A stretch of 64,000 nucleotides of DNA from Sphingobium chlorophenolicum (lineage in GTDB: Bacteria; Pseudomonadota; Alphaproteobacteria; Sphingomonadales; Sphingomonadaceae): the NCBI RefSeq assembly GCF_000722875.1, contig NZ_JFHR01000006.1, positions 1 through 64,000 on the forward strand, written 5' to 3'. The number at the start of each line of letters is the position of its first letter. Within the stretch, counting starts at the first letter, position 1. Shown piece by piece: positions 34,270 through 43,453 of the stretch. Both the position numbers and the translations under genes were made by a program. The notes beneath the pieces are model-generated. The model was not told where the DNA came from and searched no databases. It was given only the letters and a program-made list of their open reading frames with translations.

Positions 34270-35679
34270 GTGGCCACCGCACCCGCCACCCAGGCGCAGG
34301 ATTATGTGATCCGCGACATCAGCCTTGCCGCTTTCGGCCGCAAGGAAATCGAAATCGCCGAAACCGAAATGCCGGGCCTGATGGCCCTGCGCGCCGAATT
34401 CGGCGCCGCCAAGCCGCTGAAGGGCGCGCGTATAACCGGTTCGCTGCATATGACGATCCAGACCGCCGTGCTGATCGAGACGCTGGCCGAACTGGGCGCG
34501 GAAATCCGCTGGGCATCGTGCAACATCTTCTCCACCCAGGACCATGCCGCCGCCGCCATCGCGCAGCGCGGCATTCCCGTCTTCGCCGTGAAGGGCGAGA
34601 CGTTGGAAGAATATTGGGACTATGTCATCCGCATCTTCGACTGGGGCGACACCGTCTGCAACATGATCCTGGACGATGGCGGCGACGCCACCATGTTCGC
34701 GCTGTGGGGCGCGCGCGTCGAGGCCGGGGAGGAATTGTTCACGCCGGGCAATGAGGAAGAGGAAATCTTCGTCGCCACGCTGAAGCGCTTCCTGGCCGAA
34801 CGTCCTGGCTATCTGACCAAGACGGTCGCCGCCATCAAGGGTGTGTCGGAAGAGACCACCACCGGCGTCCATCGCCTGTATGAACTCGCGAAGAAGGGCA
34901 AGCTGCCTTTCCCGGCGATCAACGTCAACGACAGCGTCACCAAGTCGAAATTCGACAATCTCTACGGCTGCAAGGAATCGCTGGTGGACGCCATCCGTCG
35001 CGCCACCGACGTCATGCTGGCCGGTAAGGTCGCCTGCGTTGCGGGCTTCGGCGACGTTGGCAAGGGTTCGGCTGCTTCGCTGCGCAACGGAGGCGCTCGC
35101 GTGCTGGTCACCGAAGTCGATCCGATCTGCGCGCTGCAGGCGGCGATGGAGGGCTATGAAGTCGTGACGATGGAGGAAGCGGCGACCCGCGCCGACATCT
35201 TCGTCACCGCGACCGGCAACGAAGCTGTCATCACCGTCGATCACATGCGCGCCATGAAGAATATGGCCATCGTCTGCAACATCGGCCATTTCGACAGCGA
35301 GATCGAGATTGCCGGCCTCAACAACATGCAGTGGACCGAGATCAAGCCGCAGGTGGACGAAGTTCAGTTCCCTGACGGCAAGAAGATCATCGTTCTTGCC
35401 AAGGGCCGTCTGGTGAACCTGGGCTGCGCTACTGGCCATCCCAGCTTCGTGATGTCGTCGTCCTTCACCAATCAGGTGCTGGCGCAGATCGAACTGTGGA
35501 CCAAGTCGGACACCTATCAGAACGAAGTCTATGTCCTGCCCAAGCATCTGGACGAGAAGGTCGCCGCGCTCCACCTGGAGAAGCTGGGCGTGAAGCTGTC
35601 GAAGCTGACCCCGAAGCAGGCCGCCTATATCGGCGTGTCGGCGGAAGGGCCGTTCAAGCCGGATCATTACCGCTACTGA
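34270..35679 (+). CDS. ahcY: S-adenosylhomocysteine hydrolase
   Basis: Splits S-adenosylhomocysteine into adenosine and homocysteine and so keeps methylation going. The 469-residue protein has the signature segments [15 protein letters not shown] and the NAD-binding loop [14 protein letters not shown]. The C-terminus KPDHYRY is conserved through the family. The start is GTG, with GGAGA upstream (MATAPATQ). It is the first gene of the alphaproteobacterial cluster running to trxA and is separated from divL by a strong terminator and a repeat. Confidence 0.96.
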   Translation: MATAPATQAQDYVIRDISLAAFGRKEIEIAETEMPGLMALRAEFGAAKPLKGARITGSLHMTIQTAVLIETLAELGAEIRWASCNIFSTQDHAAAAIAQRGIPVFAVKGETLEEYWDYVIRIFDWGDTVCNMILDDGGDATMFALWGARVEAGEELFTPGNEEEEIFVATLKRFLAERPGYLTKTVAAIKGVSEETTTGVHRLYELAKKGKLPFPAINVNDSVTKSKFDNLYGCKESLVDAIRRATDVMLAGKVACVAGFGDVGKGSAASLRNGGARVLVTEVDPICALQAAMEGYEVVTMEEAATRADIFVTATGNEAVITVDHMRAMKNMAIVCNIGHFDSEIEIAGLNNMQWTEIKPQVDEVQFPDGKKIIVLAKGRLVNLGCATGHPSFVMSSSFTNQVLAQIELWTKSDTYQNEVYVLPKHLDEKVAALHLEKLGVKLSKLTPKQAAYIGVSAEGPFKPDHYRY

Positions 35680-35692
35680 TGCGGACGGGAAG

Positions 35693-35719
35693 GGGGAGGC
35701 GATTGCCTCCCCTTTTTTT
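35693..35719 (+). terminator. Intrinsic terminator after ahcY
   Basis: GGGGAGGC and GCCTCCCC form a perfect stem around GATT, followed by seven T residues, 14 bp after the ahcY stop. Confidence 0.88.
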
Positions 35720-35726
35720 GTGGGAC

Positions 35727-35864
35727 ATCAATTTCTCCCCACGCGCAGCGTGGGGAGGGGGACCGGCCGAAGGCTGGTGGAGGGGAAATGGCGCGACCTG
35801 CGTATCTTCCCCTCCACCACCGCTTTCAGCGGCGGTCCCCCTCCCCATCTCCCGATGGGGAGGA
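35727..35864. repeat. Large GC-rich inverted repeat, family A, copy 2
   Basis: The same 138-bp architecture and mostly the same sequence as 15030-15167: GGGGAGGGGGACC / GGTCCCCCTCCCC outer arms and GGTGGAGGGGAA / TTCCCCTCCACC inner arms. It lies between the ahcY terminator and divL. The remaining 134 bp before divL show no gene. Confidence 0.8.
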
Positions 35865-35998
35865 TTTGGACGGGTCGCTTCATAGCCCCACGCATAATTC
35901 TTCCATCTCGGCGCTTCACGCTGCGCCGGACTTGGGTTAGTCCCCTCAAGACCATGGACGGGGGCAGATATTTCGCGATGAAGGTGAAGTAGGGCGTA

Positions 35999-38344
35999 AT
36001 GACGTTGACCCCACTTGCCGCCGTGATCTTCGGCGTCGTGCTGGCTGCATGGCTGGGCGCGGCGGTCTGGGCGCTGTCGAGCGGCCAGCGGCGGCGGCGG
36101 GAGGGCATGCAGGCGCAGGGAAAGCTCGACCGCCTCTCGGTCCTGCTCGCATCCGCGCCCGCAGCGCCCATCGTCGTCCATCCCGACGGCAGGCTGGAGG
36201 CCGCCGACCGCCTCGCCAAATGGCTTGGCAAGGATCGCGGGCCGACCTTCCTGTCCGAACTGACCGCGCCCGACGGAGGATTGGAAGCCGATGACGCCGC
36301 TGCGCTGGCGCAGGAGATCGCCGCCGCCCAGCGCGCCGGGCGCAGCTTCGCCCTGGCGGTGCGGGGCGTCGATTCGTCGCGACTGTTGCTGGTGCGGGGC
36401 GCGCCCGCCGGGCCGGTGCTGGCCGAAAGCGGTGGCGTCGTGCTCTGGATATTCGACGCGACTGACAGCCAGTCGGAAATCCAGTCGCTGAAGGGCAAGG
36501 TCGAACAATTGCGCGAGGCGCTGGAGGCGATGGCGGGGCTGGTCGAGGCCGCGCCATTCCCGATGTGGCACCGCACGGCGGACATGCGGCTCAGCCTCGT
36601 CAACACCGCCTATGTCCGCGCCGTGGACGGCGAAAGCGCCCGCGAGGTCATCGCCCACGGCACCGAACTGGTCGAGACGGTCGGTGGCCTCACGCCGCAG
36701 GCCGCCGCCGCTCAGACCCTCACCGACGGCGCGCCTGTCGAGCGCATGGTTCCCGCGACCATCGACGGCGAAAGACGGACTATCCGCGTGGTCGACGTTC
36801 CGCTGGGCGCGGCGGGCGTGGCCGGTTTCGCCATGGACCAGAATGAACTGGAGCAGGCCCGCGTCGAACATCGGCGGCTGGAGGCGGCGCAGCGCGACCT
36901 GCTGGATCGCCTGTCCGCTGGCGTGGCGCGCTTCGGGTCCGACCGGGCGCTGCGCTTCTGGAACCAGCCCTTCATGAGCCTGTTCGGGCTGGACCAGGAA
37001 AGGCTGTCCGACAATCCGCCGTTCGAACGGGTGCTGGACCAAATGCGCGAGGCGCGGCGTCTGCCCGAAAACCGGGATTTCCCGGCATGGCGGGCGGAGC
37101 GGCGCGACTGGTTCCTCTCGCCCGATCCGCGCGAGGAAAATTGGCTGCTGGCGGACGGTACCCATTTGCGCGTCTATGCGCAGCCGTTGCCCGACGGCGG
37201 CCTGCTGCTGATCTTCGAGGATCGGACCGAGCAGGTTCAATTGTCGAGCGCCCGCGACACGCTGCTCCGCGTCCGCACGGCGACGTTCGACAATCTGTTC
37301 GAATCCATCGGCGTCTTTTCCTCCGACGGCCGTCTGCACCTGTGGAACAGTCGTTTCCGGACGATCTGGGATGTTTCGGAGGATTTGTTGGCCCAGCATC
37401 CGCGCATCGACGAACTGATGCGGACGGTCCAGTCCCGGCTGGCTAAGCCGCAGCAGGGCAACCTCGTCCGCGAACTGGTGCGCGCCGCCACGGTGGAGCG
37501 CAAGCAGCGCGTCGGCCATGTCGGCTTCGCGGACGGGCGCATATTCGAATTCGCCGCCATTCCGCTGCCGGACGGCAATGCGCTGTTCACCATGCTGGAC
37601 GTGACCGATAGTCGCCGCGTGGAGCAGGTGCTGCGCGACCGCAACGACGCGCTGGAGCAGGCGGACAAGGTGAAGACCGCCTTCGTCACCAATATGAGCT
37701 ACGAACTGCGCACGCCCCTGACCACCATCGCCGGTTTCGCCGAGATGATGAGCGCGGGCTATGCGGGGGAACTCAGCACGTCGGCCAAGGAATATGTCGA
37801 CGGCATATTGCAGAGCACCAACCGGCTTTCGATGCTGATCGACAATGTGCTGGACCTGACCCAGGGCGAGGCGGGGATGCTGCCGGTGGAGAAAGCGCCG
37901 GTGGACCTGGCGGCGGAGGCTCGCGACGCCGTGGCGCGGATTAAGGGCGACGCCACTGCCAAGGGGATAGACCTGGCCCTCTCGCTCCAGACCAGCCTGG
38001 GCACGATACAGGGCGACAAGCGGCGGATCGGGCAGGCGCTGGACCATCTGCTGGAAAATGCGGTGCGATATTGCAGCCGGGGCGGCCGGGTGCTGCTGCA
38101 TGGCGACGGGACGGTGGATAATGCGCGTCTCGTCGTGTCGGACAATGGGCCGGGCATCGACGCCAAGCGGCAGGCGACGATCTTCGACGCGTCATCCCGG
38201 ACGGAGCAGGCGCGCAATGGCGGCAAGGCGGGGATCGGCCTGCCGCTGGCCCGGCAGTTGGCGCAGGCGCATGGCGGGACGCTGCAACTGGTGTCGGAAC
38301 CGGGGCAGGGCACCATGGTCGTGATCGAGCTGCCCCGTGGCTGA
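35999..38344 (+). CDS. divL: DivL-like PAS sensor pseudokinase with Tyr in the H-box
   Basis: A 781-residue protein with one N-terminal membrane segment (about 8-27) and several PAS-like regions between about 45 and 540. A dimerisation/H-box helix and an intact-looking HATPase domain follow (Asn687 in LLENAVRY, DNGPG at 715-719, GIGLPLAR). The H-box reads NMSYELRTPL with Tyr568 in place of His, as in Caulobacter DivL, where Tyr550 replaces His. DivL there is an allosteric partner of CckA in the CtrA cell-cycle pathway. The neighbours tsaE, amgK, murU and addAB support the same orthologue group. The stop overlaps the tsaE start by 8 bp. Confidence 0.85.
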   Translation: MTLTPLAAVIFGVVLAAWLGAAVWALSSGQRRRREGMQAQGKLDRLSVLLASAPAAPIVVHPDGRLEAADRLAKWLGKDRGPTFLSELTAPDGGLEADDAAALAQEIAAAQRAGRSFALAVRGVDSSRLLLVRGAPAGPVLAESGGVVLWIFDATDSQSEIQSLKGKVEQLREALEAMAGLVEAAPFPMWHRTADMRLSLVNTAYVRAVDGESAREVIAHGTELVETVGGLTPQAAAAQTLTDGAPVERMVPATIDGERRTIRVVDVPLGAAGVAGFAMDQNELEQARVEHRRLEAAQRDLLDRLSAGVARFGSDRALRFWNQPFMSLFGLDQERLSDNPPFERVLDQMREARRLPENRDFPAWRAERRDWFLSPDPREENWLLADGTHLRVYAQPLPDGGLLLIFEDRTEQVQLSSARDTLLRVRTATFDNLFESIGVFSSDGRLHLWNSRFRTIWDVSEDLLAQHPRIDELMRTVQSRLAKPQQGNLVRELVRAATVERKQRVGHVGFADGRIFEFAAIPLPDGNALFTMLDVTDSRRVEQVLRDRNDALEQADKVKTAFVTNMSYELRTPLTTIAGFAEMMSAGYAGELSTSAKEYVDGILQSTNRLSMLIDNVLDLTQGEAGMLPVEKAPVDLAAEARDAVARIKGDATAKGIDLALSLQTSLGTIQGDKRRIGQALDHLLENAVRYCSRGGRVLLHGDGTVDNARLVVSDNGPGIDAKRQATIFDASSRTEQARNGGKAGIGLPLARQLAQAHGGTLQLVSEPGQGTMVVIELPRG

Positions 38345-38795
38345 GAGCGAGATCGTCCTCTCCGGAGAGGGAGAGATGCTGGCGTTCGGGCGTCGGCTGG
38401 CCGCTCTCGTCCGCATCGGCGACGTGATCGCGCTGGAAGGCGGGCTTGGTGCGGGCAAGACGACGCTTGCGCGGGGCCTGTTGGAAGGATTGGGATTGGA
38501 GGAGGAAGCGCCCAGCCCCAGCTTCGCCATCGTCCAGCCCTATGACATTCCGGAAGTCCGCCTGCCGGTTGCTCATGTCGACCTCTATCGGCTCGACGGG
38601 CCGGAGGAAGCCGAGGAACTGGCGCTGGATGAGTATCTGATGGACAGCCTGCTGATCGTGGAATGGCCCGACCGGCTGGGCGAAGGTGCATGGCCCGATG
38701 CGTTGCGCTTCCACATCCGCATGGAACCCGACGGCGCTCGGCGCTTGACAGCGGACGTGCCGGGCGCTTGGACGGAGCGATGGTCACAGATATGA
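38337..38795 (+). CDS. tsaE: tRNA t6A synthesis ATPase TsaE
   Basis: P-loop ATPase that works with TsaB and TsaD to form N6-threonylcarbamoyl-adenosine at tRNA position 37. The 152-residue protein has Walker A GGLGAGKTTLARGLL and the family segments SPSFAIVQPY, HVDLYRL and VEWPDRLG. The start is GTG at 38337, overlapping the end of divL by 8 bp; no other start precedes the P-loop. The C-terminal reading frame overlaps amgK. Confidence 0.94.
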   Translation: MAESEIVLSGEGEMLAFGRRLAALVRIGDVIALEGGLGAGKTTLARGLLEGLGLEEEAPSPSFAIVQPYDIPEVRLPVAHVDLYRLDGPEEAEELALDEYLMDSLLIVEWPDRLGEGAWPDALRFHIRMEPDGARRLTADVPGAWTERWSQI

Positions 38796-39778
38796 TCCCG
38801 CCCGCCGCCGCTCCCGCCTTTCTCGCGCAGGCGGGGTGGGAACATGCCGCCATCGTGCCGCTGGCCGGGGATGCGTCCTTCCGCCGCTATTTCCGGGTGA
38901 TCGACGGCGCGCGCAGGGCGGTGTTGATGGATGCCCCGCCGCCGCATGAAGACCCGCGCCCCTTCATCGCCATTGCCCGGCATCTGACGGAGAAGGGCTT
39001 TGCCGCGCCCCGGATATTGGCGCAGGATCTGGACGAAGGGCTGGTCCTGATCGAGGATTTCGGCGACCTTCGCGTCAAGGAACATGTCGAGGATGCGCCG
39101 GATGCGGAACGCGACGTATATGGCCGCGCCGTCGACCTGCTCGCCGCCCTGCATCGCCTGCCTGCCGCCGACGTGCCGCCCTATGACCGTGAAGTTTATC
39201 AGCGGGAAGCGGGCCTGCTGACCGAATGGTATTGCCCCGCCATTGGCCTGCCGGTGGATGAGGCGGGCTATGTCGCGGCATGGGACGCGGTCTTGCCGGT
39301 CGTGGAGCAATCGGCCAGCCCGGTCGTCACGGTGCTGCGCGATTATCATGCGGAAAATATCATGCTGATCGACCGGGCGGAATCGCACGGGCTGGGTCTG
39401 CTCGACTTTCAGGACGCGCTGGCTGGACATCCGGCCTATGATCTCGTCTCGCTGTTGCAGGATGCCCGGCGCGACGTGTCGCCCGCGCTGGAGGCGGCGA
39501 TGCTCGCCCATTATCGCGCCGTCGCCAACCCGCCCGCCGATTTCGACGCCGCCTATGCCGTGTTGGGCGCGCAGAGGAATGCGAAGATCATCGGCATCTT
39601 CACGCGCCTGTGGAAACGCGACGGCAAGCCGCGTTACCTGAGCTTCCTGCCGCGTATGTGGGATTTGCTGGAGCGCGACCTTGCCCATCCGGCGCTGGCG
39701 CCCGTGGCGACGTGGTTCGCGGCCAATATCCCCGCCGACAAGCGCCATCACGCGTTAGAGGAATTCGCCCCCGCATGA
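38780..39778 (+). CDS. amgK: Anomeric MurNAc/GlcNAc kinase
   Basis: Aminoglycoside phosphotransferase-fold sugar kinase that phosphorylates C1 of N-acetylmuramate and N-acetylglucosamine released from the wall. The 332-residue protein has LAGDASFRRYFRV at the nucleotide end, the Brenner-type catalytic loop VLRDYHAENIML and the metal motif GLLDFQDALAGHPAYDL. It is directly followed by a nucleotidyltransferase, the pair known as AmgK-MurU in Pseudomonas and Caulobacter. The start at 38780 (GGAG upstream) is preferred over ATG 38792, which overlaps the tsaE stop as ATGA. Confidence 0.88.
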   Translation: MVTDMIPPAAAPAFLAQAGWEHAAIVPLAGDASFRRYFRVIDGARRAVLMDAPPPHEDPRPFIAIARHLTEKGFAAPRILAQDLDEGLVLIEDFGDLRVKEHVEDAPDAERDVYGRAVDLLAALHRLPAADVPPYDREVYQREAGLLTEWYCPAIGLPVDEAGYVAAWDAVLPVVEQSASPVVTVLRDYHAENIMLIDRAESHGLGLLDFQDALAGHPAYDLVSLLQDARRDVSPALEAAMLAHYRAVANPPADFDAAYAVLGAQRNAKIIGIFTRLWKRDGKPRYLSFLPRMWDLLERDLAHPALAPVATWFAANIPADKRHHALEEFAPA

Positions 39779-40485
39779 TCGACACCGCGATGCTGATGGC
39801 CGCCGGACTGGGCAAGCGGATGCGCCCGCTGACCGCGACCCGCCCCAAGCCGCTGGTCAAGGTGGCGGGCAAGCCGCTGATGGACCATGCGCTGGACCGG
39901 CTGACGGCGGGCGGTATCCGCAAGGTGGTGGTCAATGTCCATTATCTGGCCGATACGGTCGAGGCGCATCTTCAGGCCCACTGCAACGGCATGACTGTCG
40001 CCATTTCCGATGAGCGGAAGAAGTTGCTGGAAACGGGCGGCGGGCTGATCCACGCCAGGGAGCAGTTGGGCGACGCGCCCTTCTTCTGCGCGAACAGCGA
40101 CAATCTGTGGATCGACGGGCCGCAGGAAACGCTGGGCATGATGCGGAAGATCTGGGACCCGGATCGGATGGACGCGCTATTGCTGCTGGTGCCGCTCGCC
40201 CGCGCCAATTGCCACAGCGGACCGGGCGATTTCCACATGGATGCGGACGGCCGCCTGACGCGGCGCAAGACCGCGCATGTCGCGCCCTTCGTCTTCACCG
40301 GCGTCCAGATCATGTCGCCCAGCCTGCTGGTCGATCCGCCGTCGGAGGTGTTTTCCACCAATATCTTCTGGAACCGGGCGATAGAGGCGGGGCGGCTATA
40401 CGGCGTTTCGCATCAGGGGCTGTGGTTCGACGTCGGCACGCCGCAGGCCATTCCAGTGGTGGAGACGATGCTGGCCTATGGGTGA
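39775..40485 (+). CDS. murU: N-acetylmuramate-1-phosphate uridylyltransferase
   Basis: Makes UDP-MurNAc from MurNAc 1-phosphate and UTP, by-passing MurA and hence fosfomycin-sensitive synthesis in bacteria that have the pathway. The 236-residue protein has the nucleotidyltransferase motif MAAGLGKRMRPLTATRPKPL, then FFCANSDNLW and WFDVGTP. The ATGA overlap with amgK implies translational coupling. Other sugar-1-phosphate nucleotidyltransferases share this fold, so the exact substrate rests on the amgK pairing. Confidence 0.87.
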   Translation: MIDTAMLMAAGLGKRMRPLTATRPKPLVKVAGKPLMDHALDRLTAGGIRKVVVNVHYLADTVEAHLQAHCNGMTVAISDERKKLLETGGGLIHAREQLGDAPFFCANSDNLWIDGPQETLGMMRKIWDPDRMDALLLLVPLARANCHSGPGDFHMDADGRLTRRKTAHVAPFVFTGVQIMSPSLLVDPPSEVFSTNIFWNRAIEAGRLYGVSHQGLWFDVGTPQAIPVVETMLAYG

Positions 40486-43453
40486 TCGCACCCGCCCGGC
40501 GCTGTTCAACATCCCCGCGCATCGCGCCTTTTCCGATGCGCTGGTGGCGGGCGTCCTCGCCCAGCATGGCGACGATCCGATAAGGCTGGCGCAGGGCATG
40601 ATCCTGCTGCCCAATAATCGCGCCATTCGTTCGGTCAGCGACGCTTTCGTGCGGAAATCGGGGGGCGGGCTGCTGCTGCCGCGCCTTGTCGCCTTGGGCG
40701 ATCCCGATCTGGGCGAACAGGTGGGCGGCGCGCTCGATCCCTTGGGGGAGGATGAGGCGGTCCCCCCCGCCATAGCGCCGATGCGCCGCCAGATGATCCT
40801 GGCGCGCATGGTGCAGCAGGCGTCCGCGCATCCGATAGACGCGGGGCAGGCGCTGAAGCTCGCCCAGGCGCTTGGCGCGGTGCTGGACCAGATTCAGGTC
40901 GAGCGGCTGTCCGTCACCGTGCTGGCCGACCTCACTTTGTCGGACGAATTGTCGCAGCATTGGCAGACGTCGCTCAGGCTGTTCGGGATATTGCTGGCGC
41001 AATGGCCGCAGGAATTGGCGCGGCTTGGCTGCATCGATCTGGGGGACCGGCGCAACCGGCTGCTGGATCGGGTCGCGGCGCGCTGGGCTAAGGCGCCTCC
41101 CGAAGGTTTTGTGATTGCCGCGGGCATGTCGGCAACGGCTCCGGCAATTGCCGGGCTGTTGCGCCGGATCGCGCTGCTGCCCAAGGGGGCCGTCGTCTTT
41201 GCCGGTCTGGATCAGGAGATGGATGGGGATGCGTGGGACGCCATCGGTCCCTTTGACGCCGATCCGCTGACTGGCCGGGCGCCTGCGGGGCATGAAACCC
41301 ATCCGCAATATGCCCTGAAACGGCTGCTCGACCGCATGAGCGCGACCCGCGACGATGTGGCGCTCTGGCGCTGGGGCAGCGAGCATGACGCCCGCGCCGT
41401 CAGGGGGCGCAACATCTCCAACGCCATGCTGCCGCCGCGCCTGACTAGCCGCTGGCGCGACTTGAAGACCGCAGACCGTTCGCTAGCCGGGGTGGAGGCG
41501 CTGGAAGTCGCGACGCCCGGAGAGGAAGCGCAGGCCATCGCCATCGCCCTGCGCGAAGCGGTAGAGACGCCGGGCCGCACCGCCGCGCTGGTGACGCCGG
41601 ACCGGCAATTGGCGACCCGCGTGTCGGCGCATCTGCGGCGTTGGGGCATAGAGGCCGACGATTCCGCAGGACAACCGCTGTCCCGCCTGCCGCCCGGAAC
41701 CCTGCTGATCGCCATGGCGGAGGCTTTGGCGGAGCGGTTCGCGCCGGTCGCGCTGCTGACCCTGCTCAAGCATCCGCTCGTCATGCGGGGGGAGGAGCGG
41801 CTCGGCTGGCTGGAGGGGGTGCGCGGGCTCGACCTGCTGCTGCGCGGGCCACGGCCGCAAGCGGGTATCGTCGGCCTCGACCTGTTGCTGGCGGAGCGGG
41901 AAGGCGAAGACCGGCAGCGCGTTCTGCGCACCCGCACGCGGCTCTGGTGGGCGGAGGCTCGCGCCCTGCTGGAACCGTTGGAGCAGGCTTTTCTGGCCGC
42001 GCCCGACTTTGCCGGGCAGTTAGCGGCCATTCGCGAACATGCCGGTCGCCTGTCGCATGATGCGGTCTGGGCCGGGCATCAGGGCCATGCCGCCGCCGAT
42101 CTCTTCGCCGAGATGGAGGATGCCGCCAGCGAAGGGCCGCGTCAGGCAGACATTCGTGCCCTGCCTGCCCTGTTCGACCATCTTCTGGGCGGCGTGTCCG
42201 TCCGCCCGCCGCAGGGTGGGCATCCGCGCATCGCCATATTGGGCCTGATCGAAGCGCGGCTGGTGCAGACGGACCTCATGATCCTGGGTGGGCTTAATGA
42301 GGGGACATGGCCGGGCCTGCCCGCGCCCGACCCCTGGCTGGCCCCACGCATCCGGCGGGAGATCGGCCTGCCGGGGCTGGAAAGCCGCATCGGCCTTGCC
42401 GCCCATGATTTCGCCAGCGCGTTGGGCGCGCCGCAAGTGCTGATCACCCGCGCCCGGCGAGGATCGGGCGGTCCGGCTGTCGCCTCCCGCTTCTGGCTGC
42501 GGTTGAAGGCTATGGCAGGGCCGCAATGGAAAAGCGCCGACCGCTATGCCGCGCTGGCGCAGTCTATCGACCATGCGGCGGAGCACAAGCCCGCCAGCCG
42601 CCCCGCGCCGGTGCCGCCGCTATCGGTGCGGCCGAAGGTCATTCCCGTCACCGATGTCGACCGGTTGAAGGCCGATCCCTACGCCTTCTATGCCAAGCGC
42701 ATCCTGCGTCTGGCGCGGTTCGACCCGGTGGACGCTGATGCGGGACCGGCGTGGCGCGGCACGGCAGTGCATGAAATCCTGCAACAATGGGCGGAGGCGG
42801 GCAGCAGCGACCTTGCCGATCTGGAGGCGCGGGCGCGGGCGATGTTCGACCGGCCCGATGTGCATCCGTTGCTGAAGGCGCTTTGGCAGCCGCGCCTGAT
42901 CGAAGCCATCCGCTGGATCGCCGCCGAGGTGGCGAGCGATCTGGCGGCGGGGCGCAAAATCCTTTCGGTTGAAATCGAAGGCCAGGCCGAGATCGCCGGG
43001 GTGACGCTGACCGGCAAGGCCGACCGCATCGACCTGTTGCCGGACGGAAAGCTGGGCATCGTCGATTACAAGACCGGCAAGCCGCCCAGCGCGCGGCAGG
43101 TCAAGGCGGGCTATGCGCTGCAACTCGGGCTGCTGGGACTGATTGCGGAGCATGACGGCTTTCCCGGCACCCATGCGGCCCCGGTCGCAGGCGGCTTCGA
43201 ATATTGGTCGCTCGCCAAGAAGGGCGACGCCTTCGGCTATCGCGAAAGCCCGGTCGACCCGCTGGGCAAGCGGGACAAGATCATCACTGCCGACTTCACA
43301 TCGCAGGTCTATTCACAGTTCGAGGATATGGTCGCCGCCTGGCTCACCGGATCGGCGCCCTTCGACGCGCAGGTGAACCCGGAAGTCGCCAATTATGGCG
43401 ATTATGACCAGCTCATGCGGCTGGAGGAATGGTATGGCCGCGACGATGGCTAA
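40478..43453 (+). CDS. addB: ATP-dependent helicase-nuclease subunit B
   Basis: One half of the AddAB enzyme, which processes double-strand ends for RecA. The 991-residue protein is an inactivated-helicase-type subunit with a C-terminal PD-(D/E)xK nuclease domain (HEILQQWAE, then GIVDYKTGKPPS with the Asp and Lys of the active site). Only one Cys is present in the whole chain (in RLGCIDLG). The four-Cys Fe-S clamp known around the Bacillus AddB nuclease domain is therefore absent. It overlaps murU by 8 bp and addA by 20 bp. Confidence 0.92.
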   Translation: MGDRTRPALFNIPAHRAFSDALVAGVLAQHGDDPIRLAQGMILLPNNRAIRSVSDAFVRKSGGGLLLPRLVALGDPDLGEQVGGALDPLGEDEAVPPAIAPMRRQMILARMVQQASAHPIDAGQALKLAQALGAVLDQIQVERLSVTVLADLTLSDELSQHWQTSLRLFGILLAQWPQELARLGCIDLGDRRNRLLDRVAARWAKAPPEGFVIAAGMSATAPAIAGLLRRIALLPKGAVVFAGLDQEMDGDAWDAIGPFDADPLTGRAPAGHETHPQYALKRLLDRMSATRDDVALWRWGSEHDARAVRGRNISNAMLPPRLTSRWRDLKTADRSLAGVEALEVATPGEEAQAIAIALREAVETPGRTAALVTPDRQLATRVSAHLRRWGIEADDSAGQPLSRLPPGTLLIAMAEALAERFAPVALLTLLKHPLVMRGEERLGWLEGVRGLDLLLRGPRPQAGIVGLDLLLAEREGEDRQRVLRTRTRLWWAEARALLEPLEQAFLAAPDFAGQLAAIREHAGRLSHDAVWAGHQGHAAADLFAEMEDAASEGPRQADIRALPALFDHLLGGVSVRPPQGGHPRIAILGLIEARLVQTDLMILGGLNEGTWPGLPAPDPWLAPRIRREIGLPGLESRIGLAAHDFASALGAPQVLITRARRGSGGPAVASRFWLRLKAMAGPQWKSADRYAALAQSIDHAAEHKPASRPAPVPPLSVRPKVIPVTDVDRLKADPYAFYAKRILRLARFDPVDADAGPAWRGTAVHEILQQWAEAGSSDLADLEARARAMFDRPDVHPLLKALWQPRLIEAIRWIAAEVASDLAAGRKILSVEIEGQAEIAGVTLTGKADRIDLLPDGKLGIVDYKTGKPPSARQVKAGYALQLGLLGLIAEHDGFPGTHAAPVAGGFEYWSLAKKGDAFGYRESPVDPLGKRDKIITADFTSQVYSQFEDMVAAWLTGSAPFDAQVNPEVANYGDYDQLMRLEEWYGRDDG

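Noticed and set aside
35999-38344. An ordinary sensor histidine kinase
   Set aside because: The phospho-acceptor His is replaced by Tyr, and the gene neighbourhood matches DivL.
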